Positions 35,640-50,778 of a stretch of DNA of 64,000 nt are shown one piece after another (positions within the stretch are counted from its first letter, which is position 1; each line of letters begins with the position of its first letter). Below the pieces are notes generated by a model, which saw only the letters and a program-made list of their open reading frames with translations, searched no databases and was not told the origin of the DNA. The stretch lies in assembly GCF_004357995.1 (NCBI RefSeq), contig NZ_SMTK01000001.1:620001-684000 (forward strand), written 5' to 3'. Made by a program: the position numbers and the translations under genes. The stretch is from Arthrobacter crusticola (lineage in GTDB: Bacteria; Actinomycetota; Actinomycetes; Actinomycetales; Micrococcaceae).

Positions 35640-36881
35640 TCAGGCGCGCTCGAGCGCCGTCAGGCCGGGGAGCTCCTTGCCCTCGAGGTACTCGAGGCTT
35701 GCCCCACCTCCGGTGGAGATGTGGCCGAACTGGGCGTCCTCGAACCCGAGGCCCCGGACCGCTGCGGCGGAGTCGCCCCCACCGACCACCGTCAGGGCGC
35801 CGTTGCGCTGCGCCTCGACAAGGGCCTGCGCAACCACGCGTGTACCCTCGGCGAAGGCCTCGAACTCGAACACGCCCATGGGCCCGTTCCAGAACACCGT
35901 CTTCGCCTGCGCGATGTGCGCCGCGAAATCGGAGCCGCTGGCCGGTCCGATGTCGAGGCCGATCCCGCCGGCGCCGTAGGGGCCGGATTCGATCGCATCG
36001 GCCGCCAGCACCCCGTGTCCGGCGTCGGCGGCGAACTTCTCGGCGACCACGATGTCCGTCGGGAAGACGAACTCCGTGCCCGCCTCCGCCGCCCGGTCGA
36101 GGTAGCCGCGCACCGTGTCCAGCTGGTCGGCCTCAAGCAGGCAGGCGCCCACCTTGTGCCCCTGGGCGGCGAGGAACGTGAAGACCATTCCCCCGCCGAT
36201 CAGGAGCCGGTCGGCCTTGCCCAGCAGGTTCTCGATGACCGCCAGCTTGTCGGAGACCTTTGACCCGCCCAGGACCACCACGAAGGGCCGCTCGGGGTCC
36301 GTGGTGAGCCGCTGGAGCACCTCGACCTCCGCCTTCACCAGGTCGCCCTGGTAGGACGGGAGGATCGCGGCGAGGTCGTACACGCTTGCATGCTTGCGGT
36401 GCACGGCACCGAAAGCATCGTTGACGTACGCCCCCGAGCTGCCGGCCAGCCCCGCGAACTCCTGTGCGAGAGCTGCGCGTTCGCTCTCATCCTTGCTGGT
36501 CTCGCGCGGATCGAACCGCACGTTCTCGAGCACCAGGACCTCGCCGTCGGACAGGGCCCGGGCCGCTGCCCTCGCCTGCTCGCCGGCGGTGTCCCCCGCG
36601 AGCGTCACGGGGAAGTCCGCAAGTTCGGCCAGCCGGTCAACGGCGGGGCGGAGCGAATACTTCGCCTCGGGCGCACCCTTGGGGCGTCCGAGGTGAGCCA
36701 TCACGATGACGGCGGCTCCGGCCTCGCTGAGCTTGCGCAGCACGGGAAGCGACGCCCGGAGGCGTCCGTCGTCGGTGACCCGCTGGGAGTCGTCGAGGGG
36801 AACGTTCAGGTCCGAGCGGACCAGGATCCGCCGGCCGCGGACCCCTTCCGCCAGGAGGTCGTCGATCGATGCGTAGCCCAC
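35640..36881 (-). CDS. pgk: Phosphoglycerate kinase
   Basis: The 413-residue two-domain kinase makes ATP from 1,3-bisphosphoglycerate. [10 protein letters not shown] near the N terminus, [10 protein letters not shown], the hinge and the nucleotide loop GGGDSAAAV near the C terminus are intact. GTG 36881 lies four bases after the gap stop and is probably coupled to it. Confidence 0.97.
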   Translation of the reverse strand: MGYASIDDLLAEGVRGRRILVRSDLNVPLDDSQRVTDDGRLRASLPVLRKLSEAGAAVIVMAHLGRPKGAPEAKYSLRPAVDRLAELADFPVTLAGDTAGEQARAAARALSDGEVLVLENVRFDPRETSKDESERAALAQEFAGLAGSSGAYVNDAFGAVHRKHASVYDLAAILPSYQGDLVKAEVEVLQRLTTDPERPFVVVLGGSKVSDKLAVIENLLGKADRLLIGGGMVFTFLAAQGHKVGACLLEADQLDTVRGYLDRAAEAGTEFVFPTDIVVAEKFAADAGHGVLAADAIESGPYGAGGIGLDIGPASGSDFAAHIAQAKTVFWNGPMGVFEFEAFAEGTRVVAQALVEAQRNGALTVVGGGDSAAAVRGLGFEDAQFGHISTGGGASLEYLEGKELPGLTALERA

Positions 36882-36885
36882 TGGG

Positions 36886-38097
<1,212 letters not shown>

Positions 38098-38727
38098 TTA
38101 GACGCCGGGGACGACCAGGCTCGATGCGCCGGACCGGGCACGGTCAAACCGTGCCGCGACGTCGGTCCAGTTCACAATATTCCAGAAGGCCTTGACGTAA
38201 TCGGCCTTGACATTGACGTAGTCGAGGTAGAAGGCGTGCTCCCACATGTCGAGCATGAGCAGCGGGATGGTTCCGACCGGAACGTTGCCCTGCTGATCGT
38301 AGAGCTGCTCGATCACGATGTTGCCGCCGAGCGGCTCGTACGCGAGGACCGCCCAGCCGGAGCCCTGAAGACTGATGGCGGCGGCATTGAAGTGGCTGCG
38401 GAAGGCCTCGAAGGAGCCGAACGCGTCGTCGAGGGCGGCGGCCAGTTCACCGGTGGGGAGGTCCCCTCCGTCCGGTGAGAGGTTCTTCCAGAAGATCGAG
38501 TGGTTGGTGTGGCCGCCGAGGTGGAAGGCCAGGTCCTTCGACAGCTTGGGAATGTTCCCGAACTCACCCTTCTCGCGGGCCTCCGCCAGCTGTGCCAGCG
38601 CGTCGTTGGCACCCTTGACATAGGTGGCGTGGTGCTTGCTGTGGTGCAGCTCCATAATTCGCGCGGAGATATGCGGTTCAAGGGCCGCATAATCATAATC
38701 AAGGTCGGGCAGCGTGTACTGGCTCAC
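38098..38727 (-). CDS. sodA: Superoxide dismutase (Mn/Fe family)
   Basis: The 209-residue enzyme dismutates superoxide in the cytoplasm. Metal ligands fit His28 (MELHHSKHH), His76 ([10 protein letters not shown]), Asp160 and His164 ([11 protein letters not shown]). The glutamine in LYDQQGN favours the manganese form. It is a single gene between the gap operon and whiA. ATG 38727 is preceded by TGGAGGAAA. Confidence 0.96.
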   Translation of the reverse strand: MSQYTLPDLDYDYAALEPHISARIMELHHSKHHATYVKGANDALAQLAEAREKGEFGNIPKLSKDLAFHLGGHTNHSIFWKNLSPDGGDLPTGELAAALDDAFGSFEAFRSHFNAAAISLQGSGWAVLAYEPLGGNIVIEQLYDQQGNVPVGTIPLLMLDMWEHAFYLDYVNVKADYVKAFWNIVNWTDVAARFDRARSGASSLVVPGV

Positions 38728-38850
38728 GAATTTCCTCCATCTAATGGTGTACCTTTCCGGGGCCGTTTCCGGGCCGGTAAGGGCCGGAGAAGAACCGCCG
38801 GGGTCCCGCCGCCGAAGCGGCAGGCTTGCCCTCCCATCCTATGCAACGAT

Positions 38851-39831
38851 TCACTCGTCCAGCATGTCGGCGGTGACATTGGCGTCGGTTCCCGGAATTC
38901 CGATCTCCTGCGCCCGCTTGTCGGCCATGGCCAGCAGGCGGCGGATCCTGCCCGCGATGGCATCCTTGGTCATCGGAGGATCGGCGAGCCTTCCCAGTTC
39001 GTCGAGGCTGGCCTGCTTGTGGCCGACCCGCAGCTCCCCCGCGTACCGGAGGTGCTCCGGGACGGACTCCCCGAGGATCTCCAGCGCCCGCTCCACGCGG
39101 GCGCCGGCGGCCACCGCGGCCTGCGCGGACCGGCGGAGGTTGGCGTCGTCGAAGTTTGCCAGCCGGTTCGCCGTGGCACGGACCTCCTTGCGCATCCTGC
39201 GTTCCTCCCACACCATGAGGGCGTCGTGGGCACCCATGCGGGTCAGCAGGGCAGCAATGGTGTCCCCGTCGCGGATCACTACGCGGTCCACGCCCCGGAC
39301 CTCCCGCGCCTTCGCGGCGATGCCGAGGCGGCGGGCCGCACCCACGAGGGCCAGCGCGGATTCCGGGCCGGGGCAGGTCACTTCGAGGGAGGACGAACGA
39401 CCCGGCTCGGTCAGGGACCCGTGGGCCAGGAACGCGCCGCGCCAGACGGCCTCGGCATCGGCCGCGGAGCCGTTGACGACGGCGGAGGGCAGCCCGCGCA
39501 CCGGCCTGCCCCGGGTATCGAGCAGGCCGGTCTGGCGGGCCAGGGACTCGCCGTCGCGCACCACCCGGACCACGTACCGGTTGCCGCGGCGCAGGCCGCC
39601 GCCGGAGACAACGATGATTTCGCTGTTGTGCCCGTAGACCTCGGCGATGGCCGAGCGGACCCGGCGTGCCGTCGACGCCAGGTCGACCTCCGCTTCGATC
39701 ACGATCCGGCCGGAGATGATGTGCAACCCGCCGGCGAACCGCAGCAGGGCGGACACCTCGGCCTTGCGTACCGAGGACTTTTTAACTTCGAGGTGCGAGA
39801 GCTCCTCTTTGACGTCCGCAGTCAGCGCCAC
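38851..39831 (-). CDS. whiA: Sporulation-type regulator WhiA
   Basis: The 326-residue DNA-binding protein has a LAGLIDADG-like N-terminal fold ([31 protein letters not shown]) and a C-terminal helix-turn-helix ending in [26 protein letters not shown]. In Streptomyces it controls cell division; in non-sporulating actinobacteria it is still conserved beside yvcK, rapZ and uvrC. GTG 39831 gives the family N terminus. It lies 10 bp after yvcK. Confidence 0.95.
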   Translation of the reverse strand: MALTADVKEELSHLEVKKSSVRKAEVSALLRFAGGLHIISGRIVIEAEVDLASTARRVRSAIAEVYGHNSEIIVVSGGGLRRGNRYVVRVVRDGESLARQTGLLDTRGRPVRGLPSAVVNGSAADAEAVWRGAFLAHGSLTEPGRSSSLEVTCPGPESALALVGAARRLGIAAKAREVRGVDRVVIRDGDTIAALLTRMGAHDALMVWEERRMRKEVRATANRLANFDDANLRRSAQAAVAAGARVERALEILGESVPEHLRYAGELRVGHKQASLDELGRLADPPMTKDAIAGRIRRLLAMADKRAQEIGIPGTDANVTADMLDE

Positions 39832-39841
39832 CAGTTCACTC

Positions 39842-40873
39842 CTAGTTCTCCCCAAACATGTCTTTGTACGCCGTTGCGAGGCGAAGCGGATCATGGACGG
39901 GTTTTCCGGTTGAGGATCCCACTTTACCCAGAACGGCGCGGCCACCCATCCCAGCGACCGCCGCTTCGAACTGCGCACGGTCTCCCACGACCGCCGGATC
40001 GGCCAGCACCACGTCCACGGTGAACTCCGGCGCGTAGCGCTTGATCACGGCGAGGTGGTCCACGGCGGTCATGCCCTGGGTCTCCTTGGTGTCATTCGTC
40101 ATGTTCATCGTCAGGCAGCGTCTGGCGGAGGTGCGGCAGAGCGCGTCGCGGAGCTCGGGAAGCAGCAGGTGCGGCAGCACGGAGGTGTACCAGGAGCCCG
40201 GGCCGAGGATCACCCAGTCGGCCAGTTCGATCGCCTCGAGGGCGTCCTTGCAGGCCGGCGCCGCCTCCGGGAGCAGCCGGACGTTGCTGACGTTCCCCCC
40301 CTCCGCGGCGACCGCCAGCTGGGCCTGCCCGACGATGGTCTTCACCCGCAGCCCTCCCCCGGACTCGGTGAGGATGTCCCCTTCGATGGTCAGCGGCACG
40401 CTGGCCATCGGCACGACCTTGCCGCGGGCGCCCAGCAGCGCTCCGGCCCACTGCAGGCCCGCCACGGGGTCGCCAAGCAGTTCCCAGAGGGTCACGATGA
40501 GCAGGTTTCCCAGCGCGTGGTTATCGAGTGATCCCTCGACGCCCTCGGTCGAGGTGAAGCGGTGCTGCATGACGTCGCGCCAGGTGCGGCCCCAGTCCGT
40601 GTCGTCGCACAGGGCAGCAAGCGCCATCCGCAGGTCCCCGGGTGGAAGCACCCCCAGTTCCCTGCGCAGCCGGCCGGAGGACCCGCCGTCATCGGCGACG
40701 GTGACCACAGCGGTGAGGTCCTGGGTCAGCAGACGCAGGGCGGACAGCGAGGCGGACAGCCCGTGGCCGCCGCCGAGCGCCACCACGGAGGGCGTCTTCT
40801 CGACCGGCTCGCCGTCGCGCCGGTTCGCCGTCGGAACCGGGATCAGGGGCAGCGGCCCCGAAAAGAGTGCCAC
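39842..40873 (-). CDS. yvcK: YvcK/CofD-like UDP-GlcNAc-binding protein
   Basis: The 343-residue protein has GGGHGL (34-39), [10 protein letters not shown] (61-70), HALGNLL and the block [16 protein letters not shown], matching YvcK. In Bacillus and mycobacteria it binds UDP-GlcNAc and links carbon metabolism to cell wall growth. The GTG start shares one base with the rapZ stop. About 27 poorly conserved residues precede the fold, so a later start is possible. Confidence 0.93.
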   Translation of the reverse strand: MALFSGPLPLIPVPTANRRDGEPVEKTPSVVALGGGHGLSASLSALRLLTQDLTAVVTVADDGGSSGRLRRELGVLPPGDLRMALAALCDDTDWGRTWRDVMQHRFTSTEGVEGSLDNHALGNLLIVTLWELLGDPVAGLQWAGALLGARGKVVPMASVPLTIEGDILTESGGGLRVKTIVGQAQLAVAAEGGNVSNVRLLPEAAPACKDALEAIELADWVILGPGSWYTSVLPHLLLPELRDALCRTSARRCLTMNMTNDTKETQGMTAVDHLAVIKRYAPEFTVDVVLADPAVVGDRAQFEAAVAGMGGRAVLGKVGSSTGKPVHDPLRLATAYKDMFGEN

Positions 40874-41772
40874 TATTCCCGTCCCAGGTCCCGGTGGTGG
40901 GCGGCCACCTGCACCCCGGGCAGCTGGGCGAGCCGCTTGGCGATCTCCTCGGTCACCGCGACGGAGCGGTGCTTTCCTCCGGTGCAGCCGACCGCGATCG
41001 TGGCATAGTGCTTGTTCTCGCGCCGGTAACCGTCGAGCACCGGCACGAGCGCGTGGACGTAACGGCTGACGAAGTCCCCGGCGCCCGCGGCGGCCAGCAC
41101 GTACTCCCGCACCGGCTCATCGAGCCCCGTCTGTGGGCGCAGCTGCGGCACCCAGTGCGGGTTCGGGATGAAGCGGACGTCGGCCACGAAGTTCGCGTCG
41201 ACGGGCAGGCCGTACTTGAAGCCGAAGCTCATCACATTGAGCCGCAGCACGATCGGGCCGGACTCGGAAAACAGCTCGGTCACGGCGGTGGCCAGGGCGT
41301 GGACATTGAGGTCCGTGGTATCAACGACAATGTCCGAGGCGTACTTCATCTCCTTGAGGACATCACGCTCGGCGGCGATACCATCGAGGATCCGTCCGTC
41401 TCCCTGCAGCGGGTGGGGGCGCCTGCCCTGCTCGAACCGGCGCACCAGCACGGCGTCGTCGGCGTCGAGGAAGAGCACCCGGTAGTTGACCCCGGCCGCC
41501 CGCAGCCCGGCGAGGGCGGCCTTGATGTCGTTGAACAGTTCCTTGCTCCGCACGTCGATCACCACGGCGAGCTTCGGGATGGACTGGGGCATGCGGGCCA
41601 CCAGCTCGGTCAGCGTCCCGAGCATCTGCGGCGGGAGGTTCTCAACGACGTACCAGCCGTGGTCCTCCAGGGCGTTGGCCGCCGTGCTCCGTCCGGCACC
41701 CGACATGCCGGTGACGACCAGCAGCTCCGATTCGGTGGGTTTGACCGGGGTCAGGCTGTCAGCCTCAGTCAT
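40873..41772 (-). CDS. rapZ: RapZ-type nucleotide-binding protein (RNase adapter family)
   Basis: The 299-residue P-loop protein has GMSGAGRST (22-30), RVLFLDADD and the C-terminal block [14 protein letters not shown]. In Escherichia coli RapZ guides RNase E to GlmZ; the function in actinobacteria is not settled. Conserved order with uvrC, yvcK and whiA supports the call. ATG 41772 lies 72 bp after uvrC. Confidence 0.93.
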   Translation of the reverse strand: MTEADSLTPVKPTESELLVVTGMSGAGRSTAANALEDHGWYVVENLPPQMLGTLTELVARMPQSIPKLAVVIDVRSKELFNDIKAALAGLRAAGVNYRVLFLDADDAVLVRRFEQGRRPHPLQGDGRILDGIAAERDVLKEMKYASDIVVDTTDLNVHALATAVTELFSESGPIVLRLNVMSFGFKYGLPVDANFVADVRFIPNPHWVPQLRPQTGLDEPVREYVLAAAGAGDFVSRYVHALVPVLDGYRRENKHYATIAVGCTGGKHRSVAVTEEIAKRLAQLPGVQVAAHHRDLGRE

Positions 41773-41844
41773 GTATGCGTCCGTTCCGGCGTAGGTGGTG
41801 CGGAAATGCTGCGCCGCAGGCAGCGGGCGCCATCCTCAGCCTAG

Positions 41845-43884
41845 CTAAGAATCGAGGATCTCGCCCGTGGTCAGGTTCACAGCGGGAGCAGCGTCCTGCA
41901 CCGCCCCGCCGGCCAACCCGTTCCGGATGGCTTCGGCCAGGGCCGGACCGATGCCCGGGACCTCCAGCAGGTCCTCCACCGAGGCGGCCTTCAGCTTCTT
42001 CACCGAGCCGAAGTGCTTCAGCAGGGCCTTGCGTTTCGACGGCCCAAGCCCCGGGATTCCGTCGAGGGCCGACTCGGTCATCGACTTCCCGCGCTTCTGC
42101 CGGTGGAAGCTGATGGCGAAGCGGTGGGCCTCATCACGGATCCGCTGCAGCAGAAACAGTCCCTCGGATGCCCTCGGCAGGATGACGGGGAAGTCGCTGC
42201 CTGGCACCCACACCTCCTCGAGGCGCTTGGCGAGGCCGACCACGAAGACGTCGTCGATGCCGAGGTCCGCCAGCGCGCGGGAGGCCGCGGCCACCTGGGG
42301 CGGGCCGCCGTCGACGACGACCAGGTTCGGCGGGTAGGCGAACCGGTTCTTCGTCGTCGCCGTCGTGGTGTCCGCCAGCGGAACGGTCTCCGCCGCGGCA
42401 GCCGCGCCGCTGCCCACCGGGGAACCGGTCCCGTCCCCGACGGCCGGGGAGCCGGTGCTGTTGCCGGTGTCCTCCGGCACGCGGCCGGCGAGGTAGTTCC
42501 GGAACCGGCGGTAGATCACGTCGTACATCGAGGCGGTGTCGTCGCGGGCGGCGTCCCCGGTGATGGAGAAGCGGCGGTACTCCGACTTGCGCGGCAGGCC
42601 GTCCTCGACCACGACCATTGAAGCGACGACGTTCGTGCCGGAGACGTGGGAGATGTCGAAGCATTCGATGCGCATCAACGGCTGCGGCAGTTCCAGGGCC
42701 TCCTGCAGCTCGGTCAGCGCCGCCGACCGCGTCGTGAGGTCCCCGGCCCGCCGGCTCTTGTGCAGGCGCAGGGAGTCGGCGGCGTTCTGCTGGACGGTGC
42801 CCATCAGGGTGGCCTTGTCACCGCGGACCGGTACCCGCACATCGACGCGGGCCCCGCGGAGCCCGCGCAGCCACTCAAGGACCTGCTCGGCGTTGCTGGG
42901 CATCACGGGCACGAGCACCTCGCGCGGAATCCGGTCATTGCCCGCGCCGTCCTCGCCGTACACCTGCTGCAGGAGGTGCTCCACCAGGTCGGGGGTGTCC
43001 ATGTCCTCGACCTTCTCCACGACCCAGCCGCGCTGGCCGCGGATACGCCCGCCGCGCACGTGGAAGACCTGCGCCGCGGCCTCGAGCTCGTCCTCGGTCA
43101 GGGCGAAGATGTCGGCGTCGGTGTCCTCGCTGAGGACGACGGTATTGCGCTCGAAGACCCTCCGGAGGGCGGCGATGTCGTCGCGGGTCCGCGCCGCGGC
43201 TTCGTAGTCGAGTTCGGCGACCGAGGCGGCCATCTTCGCTTCGAGCCCGGTGATGAACCGCTTGGCCTCACCCGACATGAAGGCAACGAACTCCCCGGCG
43301 AGGGCCTTGTGGTCCTCCGGGGAGATCCGCCCGACGCAGGGCGCCGAACACTTGTCGATGTAGCCCATGAGGCAGGGCCGGCCGGAGCGTTCGGCACGCT
43401 GGAAGACGCCGGTGCTGCAGGTGCGCACGGGGAAGACCCGCAGCAGCGTATCGACGGTCTCCCGGATCGCCTTGGCTGGGTAGAAGGGCCCGAAGTACCG
43501 GGTGTCCTTCTTCTTGTCGCCGCGCATCACCTGCACGCGCGGGAACTTCTCCCCCATCGTCACCGCGAGGTACGGGTAGGACTTGTCGTCCCTGAACATC
43601 ACGTTGAAGCGCGGGTTGAATTCCTTGATCCAGGTGTATTCGAGCTGCAGGGCCTCGAGTTCGCTTCCCACGACCGTCCACTCCACCCCGGCGGCGGTGT
43701 GGACCATGGCCCGGGTGCGGGGCATCAGCCCCTGCGGGTTCGCGAAGTAGGAATTGAGGCGGGAGCGCAGGTTCTTGGCCTTGCCGACGTAGACGACCCT
43801 GCCGTGCTCGTCGCGGAACCGGTACACGCCGGGGTCCTGCGGTATTTCCCCCGTCTTGGGGCGGTAGCTTGCTGGGTTTGCCAC
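41845..43884 (-). CDS. uvrC: Excinuclease ABC subunit C
   Basis: The 679-residue nuclease makes both incisions in nucleotide excision repair. In order: a GIY-YIG-like domain ([21 protein letters not shown], about 19-39), a Cys-containing region, the UvrB-binding UVR motif (about 215-250), the RNase H-like domain beginning [12 protein letters not shown], and C-terminal helix-hairpin-helix motifs ([25 protein letters not shown]). A 40-residue Gly/Ser/Thr/Ala-rich insert near 465-508 interrupts the RNase H-like domain. GTG 43884 is the start. Confidence 0.96.
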   Translation of the reverse strand: MANPASYRPKTGEIPQDPGVYRFRDEHGRVVYVGKAKNLRSRLNSYFANPQGLMPRTRAMVHTAAGVEWTVVGSELEALQLEYTWIKEFNPRFNVMFRDDKSYPYLAVTMGEKFPRVQVMRGDKKKDTRYFGPFYPAKAIRETVDTLLRVFPVRTCSTGVFQRAERSGRPCLMGYIDKCSAPCVGRISPEDHKALAGEFVAFMSGEAKRFITGLEAKMAASVAELDYEAAARTRDDIAALRRVFERNTVVLSEDTDADIFALTEDELEAAAQVFHVRGGRIRGQRGWVVEKVEDMDTPDLVEHLLQQVYGEDGAGNDRIPREVLVPVMPSNAEQVLEWLRGLRGARVDVRVPVRGDKATLMGTVQQNAADSLRLHKSRRAGDLTTRSAALTELQEALELPQPLMRIECFDISHVSGTNVVASMVVVEDGLPRKSEYRRFSITGDAARDDTASMYDVIYRRFRNYLAGRVPEDTGNSTGSPAVGDGTGSPVGSGAAAAAETVPLADTTTATTKNRFAYPPNLVVVDGGPPQVAAASRALADLGIDDVFVVGLAKRLEEVWVPGSDFPVILPRASEGLFLLQRIRDEAHRFAISFHRQKRGKSMTESALDGIPGLGPSKRKALLKHFGSVKKLKAASVEDLLEVPGIGPALAEAIRNGLAGGAVQDAAPAVNLTTGEILDS

Positions 43885-43987
43885 AGCTCAATCCTATGTT
43901 CTTTGACCGGGCGGCCCTGACGCTTCAGCTTCGCGCGCGCGGGTGCCGCGGTGCGGGTCCGCCGGGCGTCGGCCCGGCGGGGGCCCG

Positions 43988-44656
43988 CTATTCCGCGGGC
44001 GCGCCCTTGTTGTAGCTGGCGGAGCGCTGCTGCCCAGTGAGCGCGGCGATGGAGTCCATGATGGTGTCGGTGGCACTGCGCCGGGCCGGCAGCGGATGGC
44101 CCGGTCCGGTCTTCTCGAAGTACAGGGGCGCACCGATCCTCATGGTGAAGTGCTGCGGCCGGATGCCGTTGCTGCCCGCCGGCTGCAGGGCCTCGGTCCC
44201 GATCAGGCCCACCGGCACCACCGGGGCTCCGGTGGTCAGCGCCAGCCAGCCCACGCCGGTCCGTCCCCGGTAGAGCAGCCCGTCGCGGGACCGGGTGCCC
44301 TCCGGATAGATGCCGACGCCGCTGCCCTCCTCGAGCAGGTCGAGGAGGGTCTTCAGGGCCTGCACGCTGGCCGCCTGTTCGCCCCGCTGCACGGGAATCG
44401 AACCGACACCCTCGAAGAAGGAGCGCATCATCGCCCCCTTGACGCCGGTGCCGGTGAAGTACTCGGCCTTCGCGAAGAACGCCACCCGGCGCGGCATCAG
44501 GGCCTGGATGAGGACGCTGTCGAGGAAGGAGAGGTGGTTGGCCGCGACGATGAACGGACCCTCGGTGGGCACATGCCCGAGCCCTTCAACGGTGGGCCGG
44601 CAGAGGCCGGCGATGAGACCGCGCGTGGTGCTGCGGGTGAGGTCATAGATTCCCAC
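43988..44656 (-). CDS. 1-acyl-sn-glycerol-3-phosphate acyltransferase-like protein
   Basis: The 222-residue PlsC-family protein has NHLSFLD (the HX4D motif), FFEGVGSIPVQRG and YPEGTRSRDG, the acyl-acceptor and catalytic blocks. It probably acylates lysophosphatidate or a related lipid at the membrane. GTG 44656 follows GGAGG at seven bases and overlaps the HAD gene by 14 bp, so the two are coupled. Exact substrate is inferred. Confidence 0.88.
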   Translation of the reverse strand: MGIYDLTRSTTRGLIAGLCRPTVEGLGHVPTEGPFIVAANHLSFLDSVLIQALMPRRVAFFAKAEYFTGTGVKGAMMRSFFEGVGSIPVQRGEQAASVQALKTLLDLLEEGSGVGIYPEGTRSRDGLLYRGRTGVGWLALTTGAPVVPVGLIGTEALQPAGSNGIRPQHFTMRIGAPLYFEKTGPGHPLPARRSATDTIMDSIAALTGQQRSASYNKGAPAE

Positions 44657-45314
44657 GCAGCACCTCCAGGAGTTTGTCTGCGGTGTCGACGACCGCAATC
44701 GCGCCGGCCTCCTCGAGTTCGCCGGGAGAGGCGAAGCCCCAGGACACCCCCACGCAGCCAAGCCCATTATCGGCCGCCCCCAGCACGTCGTGCGAGCGGT
44801 CTCCGACCATGATCGCGCTGCCGTAGCGGCCGGCGTGTTCCGACAGCGCGGCAGCGATAATGGGCTTCTTTCCCGGCAGTGCCGCAGCGGCGCGTTCGTC
44901 CCGCGGTGCCCCATGCACCGAGTCGAACAGGCCGGTCATCCCCTGGGCCGTCAGCAGTTCCTCGGCCAGCCACTCGGGTTTCTGGGTGGCGACCGCCACC
45001 CTGGCCCCGTCCGCGCGCAGCGCACGCACGCAGTCGGCGATCCCCGGGTAGGGGCGGCTTTGGGCCATGCCGATGGTGCGGTAGCCGGCGCGGTAGGCAC
45101 CCATCACCGGGTCGATGAGGTGTTCGGGTACGCCGGCGATGTTCCGCAGCGAGGTGACCAGCGCGGGGCCCACCATGCTCTGCAGCACGCGCGGGTCCGG
45201 CACGGGCAAACCGTGCTCCCGCAGGGCCGCTTCGATACCTCCGGTGATCGACCCGGCGGGGTCGATCAGGGTTCCGTCGAGGTCGAAGAGAACGAGCGCC
45301 TGCGAATTAGTCAC
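44643..45314 (-). CDS. HAD-superfamily phosphatase (phosphoglycolate phosphatase-like)
   Basis: The 223-residue HAD-IA protein has LFDLDGTLID (motif I), VATQKP (motif II), a lysine in PGKKPII and GDRSHDVLGA (motif IV). It resembles Gph-like phosphatases. GTG 45314 is chosen; a TTG at 45332 with a slightly better purine-rich upstream is an alternative that adds six residues. It overlaps the acyltransferase gene. Confidence 0.85.
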   Translation of the reverse strand: MTNSQALVLFDLDGTLIDPAGSITGGIEAALREHGLPVPDPRVLQSMVGPALVTSLRNIAGVPEHLIDPVMGAYRAGYRTIGMAQSRPYPGIADCVRALRADGARVAVATQKPEWLAEELLTAQGMTGLFDSVHGAPRDERAAAALPGKKPIIAAALSEHAGRYGSAIMVGDRSHDVLGAADNGLGCVGVSWGFASPGELEEAGAIAVVDTADKLLEVLRGNL

Positions 45315-45373
45315 CGGGCAAGTTTGCCACAATGCTCCCCGCCCGCCGCACTCCTATTCCCCACAGGGAATGT

Positions 45374-48283
<2,910 letters not shown>

Positions 48284-48289
48284 CGTTCC

Positions 48290-48325
48290 ACTGTAATTCA
48301 ATCCCGCTTCGAAGACATATTCGAA
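48290..48325 (-). promoter_or_regulatory. uvrA promoter with candidate LexA (SOS) box
   Basis: The minus-strand -10 TACAGT is at 48290-48295. TTCGAA-N6-TTCGAA occupies 48308-48325, over the -35 region. On the minus strand TCGAAT-N4-CTTCGA differs from the actinobacterial LexA consensus TCGAAC-N4-GTTCGA at one position per arm. Confidence 0.6.
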
Positions 48326-48369
48326 TACGGTTAAATTCGCGCCACACCGGTGCGGCGCGCCGGACCAGT

Positions 48370-48747
48370 TCACGCTCGGCGCAATGCCGCCCGCAGATAG
48401 GCTACGGCCTCCTCCTCCTTGAGCCCACTGGCCTTGACGATGCGGGCGTAATCCGCTGCCCCTTCGGCGGCCCGTCGCCGGGCCTCATCCCCCGCCGCGG
48501 CGATCACCGTTCCGGCGCGGGATCGGGTCACCACGATCTGCGCACGCTCCAGCTCGCGGTAGGCGCGGGCGACGGTGTTCGCCGCGACTCCGAGGTGAGC
48601 CGCCAGGGTCCGCACCGGGGGCAGGCGGACGCCGACGGCGATGCGCCCGCTGTTCGCCGCCTCGACGATCTGCTGACGCAGCTGCTCATAGGGCGGATAA
48701 GGGCTCGAGGGATCGAGTGTCAGCCACTCGGGTATTTCACTCTCCAC
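48370..48747 (-). CDS. GntR-family regulator, short YtrA-type
   Basis: The 125-residue protein has a winged helix (about 19-83; [40 protein letters not shown]) and only a short C-terminal helical tail, the YtrA subfamily layout. Such regulators often control a linked ABC transporter, but none adjoins here; uvrA lies downstream. GTG 48747 follows GAAGGGGCAGCA. An open frame upstream would add 27 low-complexity residues. Confidence 0.85.
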   Translation of the reverse strand: MESEIPEWLTLDPSSPYPPYEQLRQQIVEAANSGRIAVGVRLPPVRTLAAHLGVAANTVARAYRELERAQIVVTRSRAGTVIAAAGDEARRRAAEGAADYARIVKASGLKEEEAVAYLRAALRRA

Positions 48748-48936
48748 TGCTGCCCCTTCCGCCGGGCGTGGCGGCCCCTGATGGGCCGCGTATGCCGAAC
48801 CGCCCCGCCGGGGCCCTGTTACGTGCACAATACCGCGAACGCGACCGTGCCCGAGATGCGCGGCCGCTATGCGCCCGAAGGTGAAGCCCGCCCGCGCCGG
48901 GGCGGCCCGGCGGCGCGCCTGCCCTAGGGTGGGTCC

Positions 48937-49581
48937 ATGATCCTTGCCGAGCTTTCCTCAGTGGTGATCCGCCGGCTCGCGGTGGGCGGAATGGACAACA
49001 ACGTGTACCTGCTCACCGCCCGCGGTTCCGGGCAACAGGTGCTGATCGATGCGGCCGACGACGCGCCCGCCATCGCCGGCCTGCTGGCGGAGGGTACCCG
49101 GGACACACCCGCCGCCGCCTGCCTTGTCCTCGTGGCCACGACACATTCGCACTGGGATCATGTGCGGGCGCTGGCCGCCGTCGTGGAGTCGACCGGAGCA
49201 CGCACCGCCGCCGGCGCCGCCGACGCCCCCGCCATCGAGGTACCGACCGATGTGCCGCTCGAGCACGGCGACGTCGCATCCTTCGAGGGGTTCGACCTGG
49301 AGGCCATCCACCTGCGCGGGCACACGCCCGGTTCTGTGGCCCTGCTGTACCGGGACCCGCAGGGCCCGGCGCACCTGTTCACGGGCGACTCGCTCTTCCC
49401 GGGCGGGCTGGGCAACACCCAGGGTGACCCCGCCCGGTTCGCCTCGCTGTTCGCCGATGTGTTGGAGCGGGTGTTCGACTATCTTCCCGATGACACATTG
49501 GTCCATCCGGGCCACGGGAAGGGGACGACACTGGGCGCCGAACGGCCGCACCTCGCCGAATGGTTCGACCGCGGCTGGTAG
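48937..49581 (+). CDS. Metallo-beta-lactamase-fold hydrolase
   Basis: The 214-residue enzyme has the zinc motif THSHWDH (69-75), GHTPGS (128-133), GDSLFPG (150-156) and a late histidine in HPGHGKGT, like glyoxalase II-type hydrolases. ATG 48937 lies six bases after TAGGGT, so the mRNA is probably leaderless. The substrate is unknown. It is divergent from gntR. Confidence 0.88.
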   Translation: MILAELSSVVIRRLAVGGMDNNVYLLTARGSGQQVLIDAADDAPAIAGLLAEGTRDTPAAACLVLVATTHSHWDHVRALAAVVESTGARTAAGAADAPAIEVPTDVPLEHGDVASFEGFDLEAIHLRGHTPGSVALLYRDPQGPAHLFTGDSLFPGGLGNTQGDPARFASLFADVLERVFDYLPDDTLVHPGHGKGTTLGAERPHLAEWFDRGW

Positions 49582-49654
49582 CGCCGCGGCCTGCCACGCG
49601 GACCGCCGAACGGCGCACGGCGACAGGGGTCGCCGAACGCGCCCGGAGTTCAAT

Positions 49655-50569
49655 CTAGGGGCGGAGCCACTCCAGCCGGCGGGGGCTGAACCCGAACTCC
49701 TCCCGTGCCCTTCGGTTGCTTGCACCCCTCATCTTCGTCGCGTAGAACACCCCGTCAGCGTCGGTCTCCTCGGTGATCGGATACTCGGCCGGTTCGACAC
49801 CTCCCGCGAAGGCACTGAAGGCCCGCATCACGTCCCGCATGGGAAGGGGGTCGCTGTCGGTGACATTCACGACTCCGGTCGCCTGGGACTCGACGGCGAC
49901 CCGCGCCGTAAACTCCGCCGCGTCCTCCAGGTGGACGAAGGACCAGACCCCGTCACCGTCGCCGAGCACACCGAGCTGGCCGGCCCGTGCCTGCTGGCCC
50001 ATGTCACCGTCCGAGGAGTACCAGGTACCGGGGCCGTAGTAGAACCCGTACCTCAGGATGAGCCCCGTTGTGCCCTGCGGAAGGCCGGTGATCCGGTCCT
50101 CGACCTGTTGGAAGGCTTCGACGTTGCCGGCGACCAGGGGTGGGCCACTCGACACGAAGGGCTCTGATTCTTCGGCAAGCCCCTCACCCGGCGCGTAGAA
50201 GTAGCACCCGGATTGTCCGAGGAAGCGCGTGGCTCCCGCCGCGAGGGCGGCGTCCTGGACGTTCGCTCCCCCGACCACGCGGACCTCGGAGGTCCGCGCG
50301 AGGCTTTCGCGCATGGCCTGCGGCGTGTAATGCCGGGGCAGGGCGGTGAGCTGGTCGATGACGACCTCGGGCCTGGCGCCCGCCATTGCCTTTTCGACCT
50401 CGTCGGGCTTGAGCACGTCGGCGACGAACGGTGTTCCCCCATCCGCCGAGATGCGCGCCGCCCCCTCGTCCCCGCGGGCAATGCCCGACACTTCATGGCC
50501 CAGGGACACAAGCCGACGGACGATGGGGCGTCCAATGGCGCCTCCGGCGCCGGCCACGAGTACGCGCAT
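49655..50569 (-). CDS. NAD-dependent epimerase/dehydratase-family protein
   Basis: The 304-residue extended SDR has GAGGAIG (7-13) at the N terminus and YYGPG near 178, where the YxxxK motif would be, so the catalytic lysine is not obvious. It may act as a sugar-nucleotide or terpenoid-like reductase, or only bind NAD(P). ATG 50569 follows TGGAGGAAAC. Single gene. Confidence 0.8.
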   Translation of the reverse strand: MRVLVAGAGGAIGRPIVRRLVSLGHEVSGIARGDEGAARISADGGTPFVADVLKPDEVEKAMAGARPEVVIDQLTALPRHYTPQAMRESLARTSEVRVVGGANVQDAALAAGATRFLGQSGCYFYAPGEGLAEESEPFVSSGPPLVAGNVEAFQQVEDRITGLPQGTTGLILRYGFYYGPGTWYSSDGDMGQQARAGQLGVLGDGDGVWSFVHLEDAAEFTARVAVESQATGVVNVTDSDPLPMRDVMRAFSAFAGGVEPAEYPITEETDADGVFYATKMRGASNRRAREEFGFSPRRLEWLRP

Positions 50570-50741
50570 GTTTCCTCCAGGCATCCCGGCGCCCGACCCG
50601 GATTCGGGCGCTCCGAGATTTAAGTCTGCACCCGCCTGGTGGGGCTGCCAATCGAGCGGGACGATGTGACGGCTTCATTTCACCGCACCCGCCGCGCGTT
50701 CACGGGCCCGGTGGAGAAGCAGCGGGATCCCTGTGAACGCG

Positions 50742-50773
50742 AAAGTCCCGGCCCCTCACGGGACCGGGACTTT
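50742..50773 (-). terminator. Terminator downstream of tRNA-fMet
   Basis: AAAGTCCCGG-x-CCC (from 50742) pairs with GGG-x-CCGGGACTTT (to 50773) with one mismatch and a small loop. It starts six bases past the tRNA 3' end on the minus strand and ends in TTT, so it should end the tRNA transcript. Confidence 0.8.
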
Positions 50774-50778
50774 TACCT

